A stretch of DNA of 64,000 nt from Marisa cornuarietis. Taxonomy: Eukaryota > Mollusca > Gastropoda > Architaenioglossa > Ampullariidae. The DNA lies in the NCBI GenBank assembly GCA_004794655.1, contig SMMW01000592.1:1896001-1960000 (forward strand), given 5' to 3'. Positions 43,432-56,014 of this stretch are shown in pieces. The translations under genes and the position numbers were made by a program. Numbering within the stretch: the stretch's first letter is position 1; each line of letters starts with the position of its first letter. A model generated the notes under the pieces. That model had not been told where the DNA came from, did no database searches, and saw only the letters and a program-made list of their open reading frames with translations.

Positions 43432-44900
43432 GGCGAGTTGCACTCCTAGCCGCAGATGTCTATCATTAATAGGCTTAAATTCGTGTTGGGGGGTGGGGGT
43501 ACCTGTTTTTAAACATTTAAAAAAAGCATAAAAATGAAAATAGATAACTCCATAATCCTTAGCAACCGAAAACATACATCGGTGACCTCCCCTTGACCGA
43601 AGCAACAGCTGGTTTAACGTCCAAGGCACCATCCGGAGCGCAAGGGATCGTAAACCTTGTCTATTACATCCGAAGACAAATGGGTAAAATGAGCAAATTT
43701 TCTTTTTAATGTACCAGTGTTCAATTCCCTTCCCCCAAAAAGCTATTATTATTCAAAACGAGTTGATTACTTTTGTCAAGACAACGAGAAAGAACTTCAC
43801 AGTACCGACTCCGTACAGTGTGAATTGTACTCACTGGAATTTCACACTTGAATCGTTTGAGGACTAGTTTACTTTTCTTCTGAGGGCACAAGCTGTATGT
43901 GACCTTCTCGAACGTGAAAAGAGGATGCTATTCAGGCTACTGACCCAGACTATTGACAGAAATATTTCAGAAGGGGTTGTTTAGACCGAAACCAAGACAA
44001 ACTGTATAAGTTCAAGATCAAAGCGAAGAGACAAGAAATTATGAAGGTATGTAGTAAAAAAAATATTCTGGTAAATGATTCATCATGTATATTCTCGTTA
44101 ACATGACACTGTTGACGTTTCTCGATAACTGTACTATTAAAATCACCTGTAGGCAATTTATTTCTTCCGCATTGCAGTGCATGTGCAGAGATAATTAATG
44201 TGTAAAAGATTTTTATAGCAATTTTGTGAGAAGAAGCATTTTGATAACTTTACTGCAATATAAATCTGACATATCTGTCTAGGCATGACATTTGAAATGG
44301 CATATCAATATTATTTATACATATATTTTCAGGGAATAAATACTACCAGAAGAGTTCTGTAGACGCTGACACCTGGCATTTATTCTTATGTACCACTACC
44401 AATAAATGCAAGTGACGATGATGCTGAAAGGAGTTCCCAAACGCTAAAAAAATGTTTCTGCCAGAGCTTAAAGAAGTTACTGACAGCATAATAAATTCAT
44501 AAACTTAAGGCCACCAACACGGCATAATCCGAGATTGCCTGCAGACTAAGCAAAGGCAAGTATGTGTTGGGGGGATTTAAAGAAGAATGAGGTGGGGGAG
44601 GATGCACTTCGCTAAAACTGAGCATGCTTCCACACAAGTAGCAGTATTATTTTCGGCTGGAAATAAATAGTACTGATCCTGATTATATTCGTGGGTTTTT
44701 AACGGACTTGACCTGTTTATTTTGTTATGCAAGAAAGAATTATGATCCACAACATTTCTGTCTACAGAAACTCCGACTGCAATTCATGGCGCCCCTTCCT
44801 ATTAGATTTCACAACGCACCAGATCCACTGGCTGCAAGAGATGATCATGCCAATAAGGAGAAAGCGTTGGCACCATATAGTTCCGGCTATCGTAGTCCTT
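43432..44900. other. Intergenic, no gene recognised
   Basis: AT-rich. A 35-base motif at 44405-44440 repeats one at 41846-41881. Candidate ORFs (for example 44708-44902) have no domain. Confidence 0.45.
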
Positions 44901-45165
44901 GAGCCAGTTGCACAACACATTTCTAATTTTAAACACTTTTAAGCCTTAACTCTATCTAGATAATTAGTTTAAAGTGCACACCACAATTTAAGAATTTTTA
45001 AAACTAAAACTGCTTTAAGTAAGATAAAATTGTTTAAGTCTGACTTTCCGTCCTGTTAGTACAATTTTTTGTATGTTTTTCTGCAATGCATCAAAATGGC
45101 TAAGAAGAAATTTTGCTTCTTTAGAACAGTTTTAAGGTTTAGAAACGTGTTGTGCAACTGGCCCC
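44901..45165 (+). mobile_element. MITE with GGGGCCAGTTGCACAACA ends, copy 2
   Basis: Same orientation and order as copy 1 at 25555, with few substitutions by eye. It opens GAGCCAGTTGCACAACA and closes GTTGTGCAACTGGCCCC. The 3' TIR is better conserved than in copy 1. No ORF. Confidence 0.85.
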
Positions 45166-48028
45166 AGTATAAATCATACGAAATACTTAAAGAGAAGGTG
45201 TGGTGGTGACGAGGACAAAATATGACCATCTCACACAGAATGACGATATCTGAACTCATTTATTACAAATCATTTACAAAGCTGGATACCGAAGTCCCAC
45301 AAAGCTCTAATAGAGAAAAGCTTTATCTAATTGCTCTTAGGGCACATAATGAGAGCGGGACTGGTGTAGTCATTCTTAAAATCCTACAACACCCTCTAAC
45401 ACGTTGGTGATGTGTAGTGTATTCATATCAATTGGAGAAGAAGCCAATGACATATAAAACAGGATCAATAGATAAAGATGACTTTTTGGTTAAAGAATAA
45501 TCCATTATTTCTGTCTGTATGTAATTTCTATAAAGCGCTCTGCGCAAATCATTGAAAAACGCTATATAAATCTTTATTTTTATTTCTGACAGTTTCCCGT
45601 TACTGTTTCCCATATCAGTATATATGAAGAGGTATGTGGGGAGGGAGGAACTTCATGCTGACAGAGAACAACGTTTACATTCTTGCCTCTTCAAAATCTT
45701 CTTTGAGGGGGCGGGCCCCCTTGACCCCTCTGTTGTTTTTAGTAGAAATGAGTTGTTTTCAATCTAGGTAGAAAAAATTTGGAATGCCAGGAACATCTTG
45801 TGCTGTTTACATATTTACATTTTGTATACATTTATTAAAGCTGGTCTTGTCTTCTTTTTCTCTTGCTTCTTTTCTTTTTTCTGTTTGTCTGTGAAATTGT
45901 TTTGAGATGTAGTGGTCAATACATTGACGAGACAACTAAAACAATTTCACTTAAGATAAATGTTTAAACTTAATGTATTTTTATGCCTGCCTCAGTAACA
46001 TGTTACCCGTGCTTAAGAAATTCAGTTCAGATAGTTTTTTCCCTCAGTAGTGTACGTCATTCATTAATAGGCCAAACACAAAGCTGCCCACGCTAAAACC
46101 TGCCTAAAAGGTATCTATGCTTTGCAAAAACTGCAACTTAATATATTTTCATTTCACATCTGACATACAGGTCTTGAGTATGTAAAAATTAATTAGAAGA
46201 ATTTAGCATTGCACAATGTCAAAATGTGCCTATTTATTCACCAAGTTGGTAAGGATCAAATATAGTTCACAAAATTTGTGGTAGCCTGACAATAAAATAG
46301 GACAGTTTGAGTATTTTCCACATTTACAAACTGATTGTTTAAGGTTTCAAATTATATTCATATTCAAGATTTATCAGCTCGTTTCGGTAATCAATTGGGG
46401 CTTATTCTGCAAAATTATTTTGAGAAACATTGTCTTCGCTCCATCTAATTAGCGCCAGCTCCTTTGTCGACACCCTGATCCGTTTTCCGACAGTTACTGG
46501 AATATCAAACCTTCTTTCAATATTCTATTTAATTAGCCAACCTCCGAGTAATATAATTTATGCTATTTAATTCACCAAATGCGATCATTCATAGAAATGC
46601 TGGCTTTGAAAACAGGATTTGGTCAGAATTTACAATGCCATACCAATGCAAAACTCATCCAGGAATCCCCTTACTGTTTAAATGTTGTGCAAAATGAATG
46701 GCATATTAACGACCACTTCACATTCTACATTTTGTATCAACGTTATTGATAAAATAACGATGATATGATTGATCAGGAGACATATTATGCTAAATCACTG
46801 CTATGCATAAATATCAAGTAGGAATCAGTTACCCCATTCATTTTCAGACGTTTACTTCTAAAGCTTTTTATACGCGTTTCATTATTTGTTTTAAAACTAG
46901 ATGAGTAAAATAACTCTTTTATCATAGTCATAGGGAATTAATTCTTTTGTCTGTATTCTATTTACTGTAACAGTAAATTTGTTTCGTGTAAATACTTAAG
47001 AAGGTCGCGTAGCATCACTCCACAGAAACGCCGTTTTAAACCACATTAAGAAGGTAAAGCACAACCTGCGATGGCTATCAAACGTGGTAAGAGCAAGTTG
47101 TTAGCAAGCTAATATGCTATAATTAATGTTTTCTTCGAATTTTTTTACTTTCATAAACATATATATATATATATAATAAGCATTCCAGGTATACAAACAA
47201 TGATACTGCTGCGCCAATCAAGAAATAGCATGAATGAATGGGATCCACAGTGTCTGACAAAGCTGGTTGTTATTAATCATATACTTGCCATATACTGTTC
47301 CACAATAAATCTTGACTTTACAAAAGGGATAAACATCTGCTTGAGGTATGGCCTTCAAAAATCTACATTTATATATATATATATGAACAATTTTGCTAAA
47401 AGAGTAATGAAGTCCAAAGTCTTATCAACATTCCTAGTTCTATTAATATAAAAATAATATAAAAATAACCATTTCATCACCCACCTGGAATTCACCTAAA
47501 TGATTATAATTATTAAACATATTCTATAGTTTTTCCAAATTAATTAATGCACTTTTCCAAAATAAGTTTTCGATGGTTTCATTCTCTTGTTTACAAAAAC
47601 TACAAAAGAAAGTTGTGCTCAGCTTACATTTAAAGAGGAACTTGTTTGTAGGTAGGATCCGATGCTAAAGTCTCACTCAAGTCGATCTCAGTTGAGTGTC
47701 TACGGTAGTAAGAAAGGGATTATGAAATATATCAGCTCAGCCCAGTTACATCTATTAAATTCTACCTCCCATTTTCCCAATGCAGACGCAAACGCTTTAT
47801 TTCCTGAAGAATTCTTAAAACTTCGTTCCCTTTTCAGATTATGGCCCACCCCCTAATGCTCTTTGTTATATTTTTAATCCGCTCATTAACGTCAACACGA
47901 CATGATGACTTTGATGTAAAGAAAACTTCACAGAATATATTTTTCGACTTTTTCGACACAGTGAGAAAGCGAGCTCCCGTCTCCGAAGTAGACACTATTG
48001 CATATTTAACTGTGTTTTATTTGTCATC
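45166..48028. other. Intergenic, no gene recognised
   Basis: Strongly AT-rich. It contains a LINE/SINE-like GCGCTATATAAAT tail near 45560, TA runs (47159-47175, 47370-47383) and no ORF with a recognisable domain. Confidence 0.5.
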
Positions 48029-48352
48029 ATGGATAAAAGTTTATGCAATTTGTTGTTGTTGTCGTTACTTGCTACTGACGTTATGACAATAGCAGACTTA
48101 AAACTTTTCTCTTGTCCCTTTTTTTTAAACTCGCATGTGTGTATGCAGTCGCCATCATACCAAAAATTAACTTGTTCCCCAGTAAGAGAAAGTAAACGAA
48201 GGAAAAGCTCTAAATCTGCAAAGTTTCGTAACAGAATCGAAAAGTTTAATAATTGTTTCGCTTTAAAAAAACTATGCAAACAAAAGTTTTTCTCTTTCTT
48301 TAAACTAAAAAAAGGAAAGAAGAAAAAGAGAAGTTCACATAGGGAAAGAAAT

Positions 48353-50455
48353 ATGACCTCCGACAGAGCACCCTTGCTGGGGGAGGACCGCAACCAACAG
48401 TGCCTGTACCACTCCTCCACTCGAAGTCCAACGACCAGGGATGGGCGCAAGAATCGCAACGTTTCCTCGTCGCATACCCGGAGGAGCGATCATCACGACT
48501 TCCTGTGTCACCTGGACAGAGAGAACAATGACTACGACTGGGAACGTGCGTACCGTGCGGCCCGTTCCAACCGCCACAGTCACCTCAACATCTCCCAAAA
48601 CTACAATTACGAGGAGGCTAGCCCGGTTAACCAAGACGTCTGCCTGGCCCTGCCTTCCACCTCTCTTAGAGCGCCCGAGGCGAGCGCTCGCCTCGGGACG
48701 ATGCCTGACGATTCTGACCGAGAGTTCTCGAAGACTTCGAACAAGGTGTCAACTCTGTCTGGGCAAGGAGAACCCGAGGAGCTCATATGCTCTATCTGCT
48801 GGAAGAGTGATTCCGAGGAAAGTCCTACTGGTTGTCGAGGCGAATGCCGACCTCTTCTGCAGGACAACTCTTCCAGTTCCGAGCGAGGCGCCCTCGCGAG
48901 CAGGCCCGAACAGGGTGACAGCGGCTACGGCAAGTTTCTCTCCACTTCAGAAGCCAGTGCGGTTGACAGTAATTATTTGGAACAACCTTTGCCAGCTTCG
49001 AACATTGGAGGTGATAATACACTTAAGTTGGTAGCAAATCGTACGCCAAAAATCGACGAAAAGAAAGCTATTGTGACGCACAAGCTTGATGACCATGCTC
49101 CTTGGATAGACACTCTTCTTCCCAGTTCCGCTAGCGACGAAGAGAGTCGCCTGCTGGCAACCATGCAGTGGTGCGCGGACCAGAACGACAGGTTGCTAAG
49201 ATATATCGACGCCAGTCGTAAACGATGGCTCGTGACAGCACACGGGCGTCACGACAGTGGCGTCCTCTCACCGATCCATCCACAGAAGGAAGATTCCCAC
49301 TGTGAACAATCGCATTCAAAAAACCATGACCACGTACTCACTCATGGTGTCCCCTCCCACACCGGCACGGGGACGACACACCCACCCAGCCGGAGAACCG
49401 CTCAAGGGAAAGAGGTCCGGTGTCAAGACCCTACGTCGCCAGGAGTTCCGCTGCATAGGAACACGATGCTAGGACGCAACAAGGTTAAGTTTGGTTTCGT
49501 GTCAAAAGCAACCCCTTTAGATGATAAGTCCCCGCACGAGTCGAAGCCTCTGGATGCGAGCATGATGCCAGTAGGGAGAGCTCTTCCCCGCCACCTCTTT
49601 CCCTACATCTCCTCGGACCACATGCACTTGGGAGCACGTTCAGCTTATTGTTTTTTATCTCGCCGTCGAAAGAACGCATCAGAGGACAGTGTAGAAACTC
49701 TTCCTGGCAGCCAAGCAGAAAGCCCCTCGTTCAATCAGGGCTTCTCCAAGCAGACGTCAGATAATGTCAGGATAGGCGACTGGAAAAACGCATCGTCTGC
49801 GGGTCACCTTCCTAAAGGCCCCTTGCGGTGCACTAGTAGCCGCCATGACGCACCGCCGGGCATCGGGGAACTGAAGAGTAAGAAGCGGCAAAAGCTGAGC
49901 GCTTCTATTCTTCCTCGACCACGTGTCGACGGGGCGGTCACGCTTGAGAGAGCAGAACGATCACTGGACACAGAGGACATTTGTGTTGATAGCACACACT
50001 GCTATGCTGTCAAGGACTCGTCTACAGAACCCATACCGCAAACCATAAAAACCCAGAACGGGTTGGATGCTTCGACCATTCCATCGGTCTGGCCATTGGA
50101 AAAGAACAAGGGTGCACGTTCAATGGAGACGGAGCCTGAGGTGAGATGGGGTCGAGACCAGGCCCTTAACAACACCTTTGATCCCTTCCTGAGTACGAAA
50201 ACCAGTGACAGCATTCGACAGGACGCGAAAAAAGAACTGAAACCCGCTAATGTTGCCACAAAACTGACACAAGGGAAAGTCCCTGAAAATCACTCTGCAA
50301 ACGCCAAAGTCTCTCGGCTTCTAAAACCTCAGCTGAATGGCGAAATAAACGAAGAGGCGTGCGCACTCCAGGCCCAGTGGCACCAGCAAGGGTCAGTGGA
50401 GATCACGCCTGCCACACGAAAAGGAAGAGTACGTCGGGCGTTGTTTGTGTGTTAA
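48353..50455 (+). CDS. Unrecognised 700-aa protein (ORF open from 48029)
   Basis: The frame is open from an ATG at 48029 (808 codons), but the first 324 bases are AT-rich and Lys/Phe-rich. GC and codon use become coding-like at the ATG at 48353, which I prefer as the start. From there the protein is 700 aa, hydrophilic, Ser/Arg/Asp-rich and probably disordered. Near its start is DRAPLLGE, a possible acidic dileucine sorting signal. CSIC followed by SEESPTGCRGEC (about residues 250-275 of the long frame) recalls the first half of a RING-CH finger but lacks the His and the last Cys pairs. No transmembrane segment or known domain is visible. The end may instead be spliced at AGA|GTACGT near 50428. 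An AATAAA lies at 51442-51447. I do not recognise it. Confidence 0.55.
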   Translation: MTSDRAPLLGEDRNQQCLYHSSTRSPTTRDGRKNRNVSSSHTRRSDHHDFLCHLDRENNDYDWERAYRAARSNRHSHLNISQNYNYEEASPVNQDVCLALPSTSLRAPEASARLGTMPDDSDREFSKTSNKVSTLSGQGEPEELICSICWKSDSEESPTGCRGECRPLLQDNSSSSERGALASRPEQGDSGYGKFLSTSEASAVDSNYLEQPLPASNIGGDNTLKLVANRTPKIDEKKAIVTHKLDDHAPWIDTLLPSSASDEESRLLATMQWCADQNDRLLRYIDASRKRWLVTAHGRHDSGVLSPIHPQKEDSHCEQSHSKNHDHVLTHGVPSHTGTGTTHPPSRRTAQGKEVRCQDPTSPGVPLHRNTMLGRNKVKFGFVSKATPLDDKSPHESKPLDASMMPVGRALPRHLFPYISSDHMHLGARSAYCFLSRRRKNASEDSVETLPGSQAESPSFNQGFSKQTSDNVRIGDWKNASSAGHLPKGPLRCTSSRHDAPPGIGELKSKKRQKLSASILPRPRVDGAVTLERAERSLDTEDICVDSTHCYAVKDSSTEPIPQTIKTQNGLDASTIPSVWPLEKNKGARSMETEPEVRWGRDQALNNTFDPFLSTKTSDSIRQDAKKELKPANVATKLTQGKVPENHSANAKVSRLLKPQLNGEINEEACALQAQWHQQGSVEITPATRKGRVRRALFVC

Positions 50456-52319
50456 TAACACCCAAACAAGTTTGCTTTAAAATTATTTTTGCGCGTCAAC
50501 GACAATGACCCATCCTCAACATAAGCAATGATTTTGGACTGCTGGCACCGGAGAAAGTAAGCATAGGTCACGCCAGTCTCTGGAAGGGCGTTCATGCTAC
50601 AGTTCATTGCGTTGAAGCTTCACAAAATACGGTATAACCTTTTACTGCACTGTCGACGACCATATCGCCTGGGTATGGCAAACGCGAGCGGAATGCAATA
50701 CTTTCCTTGGACATAAACTTAACTTTGAGTAACAGTGTGTTATCCTCATTTCAATCGAAAGTTGTTTGATACTAAACAGTTGAAAATACTTTGCTACTAG
50801 CTCAAGTCTTCTTGAAACTTGTTATTCGTCCTCGATTGTACTTTATGTCATAAACGAAGTCAGAACCCAGCATTTTTTACCTGGGTCACCAGTTTCATTC
50901 TCAATGCACGTCCTTTCTTGCTGCCTGGGATATACATTGGATGAAATACATATAATAACCCTTTCCCTTTTTTACTTGAGACAAAAATCACACACAACAA
51001 TTCCTCAAGAACACAGTAATTTGAAATGAACGCATACCAACACCAGTGAGCCTGTTACTAAGAAATTGAATTTTAATATTTTGATGCTGAGAAAAAGCTG
51101 GCAGTGTGTTTAGATTGTGCTGGTCAAGGTCCATGATAAGCAACTGTACAATGTGTACTATGTGAAGGTATGATGTTCGCGAATGATTTTTAAAAAGAAG
51201 AAATACTTGTTCTCTACTTATATACTGGTAAACTTTACACATTTTCTGTGTCGGTTAATATTATTAAAGTAGCAGGTATTCGTTTACAACTCCTACAACT
51301 CCTGTGCACACTTCACTACCCTCGTTGCTATGATTGATTTGCCCGTATGATATGCTTATACCTTTGCTGTTGTTGACTGCTTGCTACCAAATAACATGAC
51401 AGCTTCTCTAACCTTCTCCTACAGCACGATATACTTGTGAATAAATCCTCTTGTAATATGGAGGTCATAAAATATTGTAACTTTATCTACACGTGCTTGG
51501 TCTTATGCTGTTGTTAGCGTGTGTATGCGTGCATGCACGAGCAGTTTGGTTGGCAGGTTTCTCAGGTTTGTTGAGTGAAAGGTTTTCGGGGTTTTTAGTT
51601 TTATCTTTTTTGTTTTTGTTTTGTTTTTGTTTTGGTTTGTTTGTTGTTGCTGTTGTTGTTGTTTTTTGTTTTGTTTTTTGTTTTTTGCTTTGTTTTTTGT
51701 TTTTTGCTTTGTTTTTTTTTTAAATCATGTACCGTTAGAATTGTGATTTTTTCAATATGTCGATTTTTTTTCAGAGTCCTGGTAGATTCTATCGGAGATA
51801 ATGTAAAAGTAAATCTAAAAATAACAAAAAATTTGTCTAAAGAATTTTTCAGTCTAAAGAATTAAAATGGAAGTCTAAAGCAAAAAAAATCATTATAACG
51901 AAATTGTCTTTTGATATCATGTGTCGCAGACATACATGGGTGTGAGGGGGTTGGACAGTGACCAGTGTACAGAGATGCATTGGATTTCTGATTCAAAACT
52001 TAAATTGTTCTATTCAATTACCTCAAGCGTCTTTTGTGTACAAGAATAAAAGAGTTTCGTCTGCTGTGAAAGAGGGTTTTGTTTGCTGGAGATTTTTCCT
52101 CAGAGTATGAGAGGACCAGGCTTCAAACAAGCGACGTCGGCTTACATTGGAAGAAAACCCCAGATCCTCGCTTAAAATAAAAGCGTCTGTGCGGATGTTT
52201 CTTTTAGTGTTATTTTGGCGTTAATAAAAAGATAAGAATACGTCAGAAACTACTACACTTCTCGTAACAAAGTTATGTACGGCGAAACTGGTTTAAAGTC
52301 TGTTAAAGCAAATGTACGC
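50456..52319. other. Probable 3' UTR of the 48-50 kb ORF, then intergenic
   Basis: An AATAAA at 51442-51447 followed by a TG-rich segment could end the upstream transcript. A T/G-rich stretch (51600-51720) accounts for the Phe/Val ORFs there. Nothing else recognised. Confidence 0.4.
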
Positions 52320-53385
52320 GTCAGCAACACTGGTTATAGGCGCAAGAAGATGAAGCATGCTCTGCTTGAAGATCTTGAAAAAGCACCTTTATCTGAACGA
52401 GCTGCGAGACCCAAACATCGCGGAACTCTTCCAAGCCCAAGCTGGAGGCAAGTTTACCGACCTTAATATGGTTGGTTGTGAGGTAGACACCCTTACTGGA
52501 AACATCAAGGAGGTGCTACTAGCAGCAATCGTAAGGTGCTAAAAAGGCCAAAGAAGAAGATATAACCCTAGATCACGAAGGAGATTTTTACTGCAATGAC
52601 CTCTACAACTTCCCACTGGAGACAAACTCCAGCATCCTCCAAGACAAGCAGTCCTACCACCGTACGTAGTCTTAATGGAGGAAAAGCACCTGGGAAGGAC
52701 AACGTCCTCGCGAAGTTACTCAAACACAACGGGGAAGAGACAACAAAGCCCTTTGCCAGGGTGTCGAAAAACCTGGGAGAGCAAAGAATGGACACAGTAG
52801 CTTGTTATACCCCTTCCAAATAAAGGCAACAGGAAATAGAACCAAAACTACGGGACCTTGAGCTTATTCAGCCCCCAAAGCAAGGCCGTGTTAAAGGTAA
52901 TCCCAAATCGCCTCGATTCCAATGCTGAGGAGCCATTAGCAAAAACGAAGGCCGGCATCAAAGCAGGCAGAAACACAGTTAAGCAGTTCTTCAACAGTTG
53001 CATCCTCGTAAAAAATCTACAACATCGTAGAGACCTCTAAAGCAATTCATCGACTCTAAAAGAGCAATTGACAGAGTTAGTATCGAAAAAGTTTCGATCA
53101 AACCATCGAAACACTTTATAACACCACCAGGAGCTAAATAGTCATCAACAACCAAGTGTGAGATCTCTTTCACACAACAGTGGGTGTTCGCCGAAGCTGC
53201 CCCTTATCCCTTGTGCTGTTCAACATATTCCTGAAGAGCACAATGAGAGAAACGCTCGACGACCACCACATCTCCGTTTCCATAGGTGACAGACCCTCTG
53301 AAACCTGCGCTTTGCAAACAGCGAGTTGCAGAACCTCCCAGTCCTCTAGGCCTCCATGGAAGGTTGGCGCCGCCAAGGTAGAGGT
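52320..53385 (+). pseudogene. RTE-like LINE remnant
   Basis: Several frames carry LINE blocks in order: a post-endonuclease segment (LRDPNIAELFQAQAGGKF, VDTLTGNIKEVL), the RT entry motif (LNGGKAPGKDNVLAKLLKHN), a decayed NYR-x-I block, an AGIKAGRNT block (normally QAGFRxGRST) and GVRRSCPLSLVLFNIF then MRETLDDHHISVSIGDRP. The catalytic box has been lost to frameshifts, and the copy stops at the GT array that follows. It is the same family as the minus-strand fragment at 35690-35885. The exact clade needs a phylogeny. Confidence 0.7.
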
Positions 53386-53387
53386 AA

Positions 53388-53388
<1 letters not shown>

Positions 53389-53448
<60 letters not shown>
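53389..53448. repeat. (GT)n microsatellite
   Basis: About 29 GT units directly at the right end of the RTE-like remnant. Confidence 0.96.
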
Positions 53449-53452
<4 letters not shown>

Positions 53453-53921
53453 GAGTAAAGATGTAACCTACCTTTAAAACATCAGACCCTGAGGGTTAGT
53501 ACCCTTAGCATCGGAATATATTAGTCCCAGTTCGAGACTCTCTAATGATCTTTTATTCACTACTTTTAGCTTCCTGGGCCCTGTTACCTGAATAGACCCT
53601 TCCTCCCACCTTTTTCACCAAAACGAATCTGATATATTAGTGATGTTTTAGACACAGTGAGCAACAAGTTCATAGCCTGTATGGTCGCTTGACCTGGCCT
53701 TTCTCTTCCTTAATTTAAATCAGGGAGAAGTGTTGTGATGGCAATGTAGAAAAATAACGCGTACTGTTGAGTCGCAGATCTCTGTTGGAATAATCAAGAA
53801 GTGAGTTTCGATGACCTCTTAATGACCCATTAGGTAATCAGCCCATCTTTTCAAGACCCTGCTGGGGCCTCACGACCGCTATCACCGATGTCACCGACAG
53901 CACGCATCAAAAATAGCAAGG

Positions 53922-54020
53922 AATATAAAGGAATTGAGCGCGTACCGCCTGTCAGACACACCTGGTCTCACTCCAGTAGCTTATCAGTATCGAACACTGC
54001 TTGACTCCCCGGCGAGTAAG
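53922..54020 (+). promoter_or_regulatory. Candidate core promoter and noncoding first exon for gene B
   Basis: AATATAAAG (53922-53930) is a TATA box. About 28 bases on, GTCAGACA (53951-53958) resembles an initiator. The short transcribed segment then ends in a strong donor, GTAAG|GTAAGTTAC (54020/54021). A TATA box, initiator and donor within 100 bases suggest a noncoding first exon. The next supported plus-strand exon is the signal-peptide exon at 59191, whose acceptor lies before its ATG, so linking the two is reasonable but unproven. Confidence 0.45.
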
Positions 54021-54802
54021 GTAAGTTACCTTCTTACACCTGGTTCTAACCAGAAGCAAAAAAACATGTATCGATATAAAATGAAACTTGAAAGGGACAT
54101 GATTTGGTGATAGCTAAAATGAGGGTAAATGCTTTTAATTAGGAGCTTTGGGTTTAAATGGACTGAAAATACCTTTATTAACGGTGAGGTGCTCCTATGA
54201 ATCACCTGTTGGCATCAGCTTGGCAGTCCACGCGTACTCACGCATAGAGAGGTTGGCGTTGATATAGAGCATGAAAGTATGCAGTCGTGCACAAATGCGC
54301 ACGTGCAGGCAATGTGATTTGTCAGGAATATGTAATAGATGTTGTACACTAGTTACTGACAGTTGAAGTATAAAATTAAGGTCTGTTGAATCGATTATGT
54401 GTGACGATTTCTCGTCGCTTTGTTGTTGTAACATAAACTGAATTATCAACCATTTTATTTAAGAATAAGTGTCTGTTCAGAACTCATTGGCAATGTGCGA
54501 GTAGGTTACACAAAATAAAGGGGTACGGAATACTTAAGTTATTCAAAAGTATTTATTGGGAGAAAGTGTTGAAATTTTAGACAATATTTACTTTAAGCAC
54601 AACAAATGGATTTCGAACCAAAGCCTTTTTAATATCTTCTTGGAAATTGACTTGAACATACTAACCTGCACAAAACCTCTTAAGTAATGGCATGTTTCGT
54701 CCTCTCCGACTTTACCAGTAGTTCAGACGTTTGAAGAGAATTTAAAATGCAATGCCAGTTAATAAGTAAACACAATCCATTCATAACATTTTTAAGTAAG
54801 AT

Positions 54803-54807
<5 letters not shown>

Positions 54808-54847
<40 letters not shown>

Positions 54848-54848
54848 T
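54808..54848. repeat. (GA)n microsatellite
   Basis: About 16 uninterrupted GA units followed by a short imperfect extension (GGAGAGAGA). Confidence 0.95.
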
Positions 54849-54969
54849 AATTAGTGTTATAACTCTTTTGCAATGGGGTGGCATTGAACTGAAGCTGAGA
54901 CAATAATAATAATTTTTTTTCTCTCTCTCTATTCCAGTGAATATACTTTATTAATCCTTGTATATAAAA

Positions 54970-55240
54970 TATCACCATACACAGAAAGAGGTCAACAACA
55001 CACGAGTCAGGATTGTACATGGACACACATGTCACCAAAGGGTCCTCAAATGGAAAAACTGGGACCGTACGTTAATGAGTCATATCTACGTACTTCAAGT
55101 CCAGATTTTGCCCATATTTGGGTGATTTTTATGTAGACCTTTATCTCAAAAACGAAAGGAAGGTATTCACCCAGATTTGGGAAAATAGTATCCAGCATCG
55201 AATTTTATCCAGTCTTTAGAAAAAGAAATTAGCATTCTAC
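54970..55240 (+). repeat. Diverged relative of the TTAA MITE
   Basis: Shares ordered blocks with 56130-56387: CACAGAAAGAGGTCAAC, AATGG-AAA-CTGGGA, a TATCTC-A-AACGAAAG block and TTAGAAAAA near the end. The terminal inverted repeats are not clear here, so it is an older or truncated copy. Confidence 0.55.
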
Positions 55241-56014
55241 CATACCTTATAGGACAGAAAATGCCTCTAGTGGTGAGCGGCCAATTACGAACGTTGGATC
55301 CACCCTTCAGTTTGAGATCTTTCTAGAACTTGTTTAATTAGCTTTCATTGTTTCGTTCAGTGTTCATGCAGAGTTAGGTACGTCACTCTTTCGATGAACC
55401 GTCTCTTGTCGTGATGTCACAGGGCACGACTCGTTCCTTCTGTGACGTGCATTGACCTCGCTCTTTGTTAAACCGCGGATGTCAATGTTTGTCGAGTAGT
55501 CAGACAGGACACGCTCATGCACGGCCTGGCACATCGACCGCAGCTGTAAGCAATGCAGTGTTCAACGAACTGAGGCGGAGAACAAATGTGTCTACATATT
55601 CAACCGAATGTTAAAACACACGTCCCTTCCCAAATACAATTCGATTTTTTTCTTTCTCTCTCTCTCTCTTGTTTTGAGTCTGCGCTTACGCCATTTTAGA
55701 TGAAGCGAACTGGGACTAATTTTTTCTGAGTCATAGGGAATTCTAAAATAAGATATATATATATATATATCACCTACTCTGTTACGCAGTTATTCGAATG
55801 TTATGAGGTTAGGTTTTCAAACACGTGTACAAAACCTGACAACAAATCTTATTCGCCTCGCCAAGATTCATATTTGGGCAACTCCTTTCCGTTAACAGCT
55901 ATTGATTCAGGCAGCATCTCAGATGGCGCTTTGCGTGATTGAATACTGGGATGAAATTCGTCGATTGGATGCTGTCAGTACACAACTATAGACTTCAATT
56001 ACATATAAAAATCA

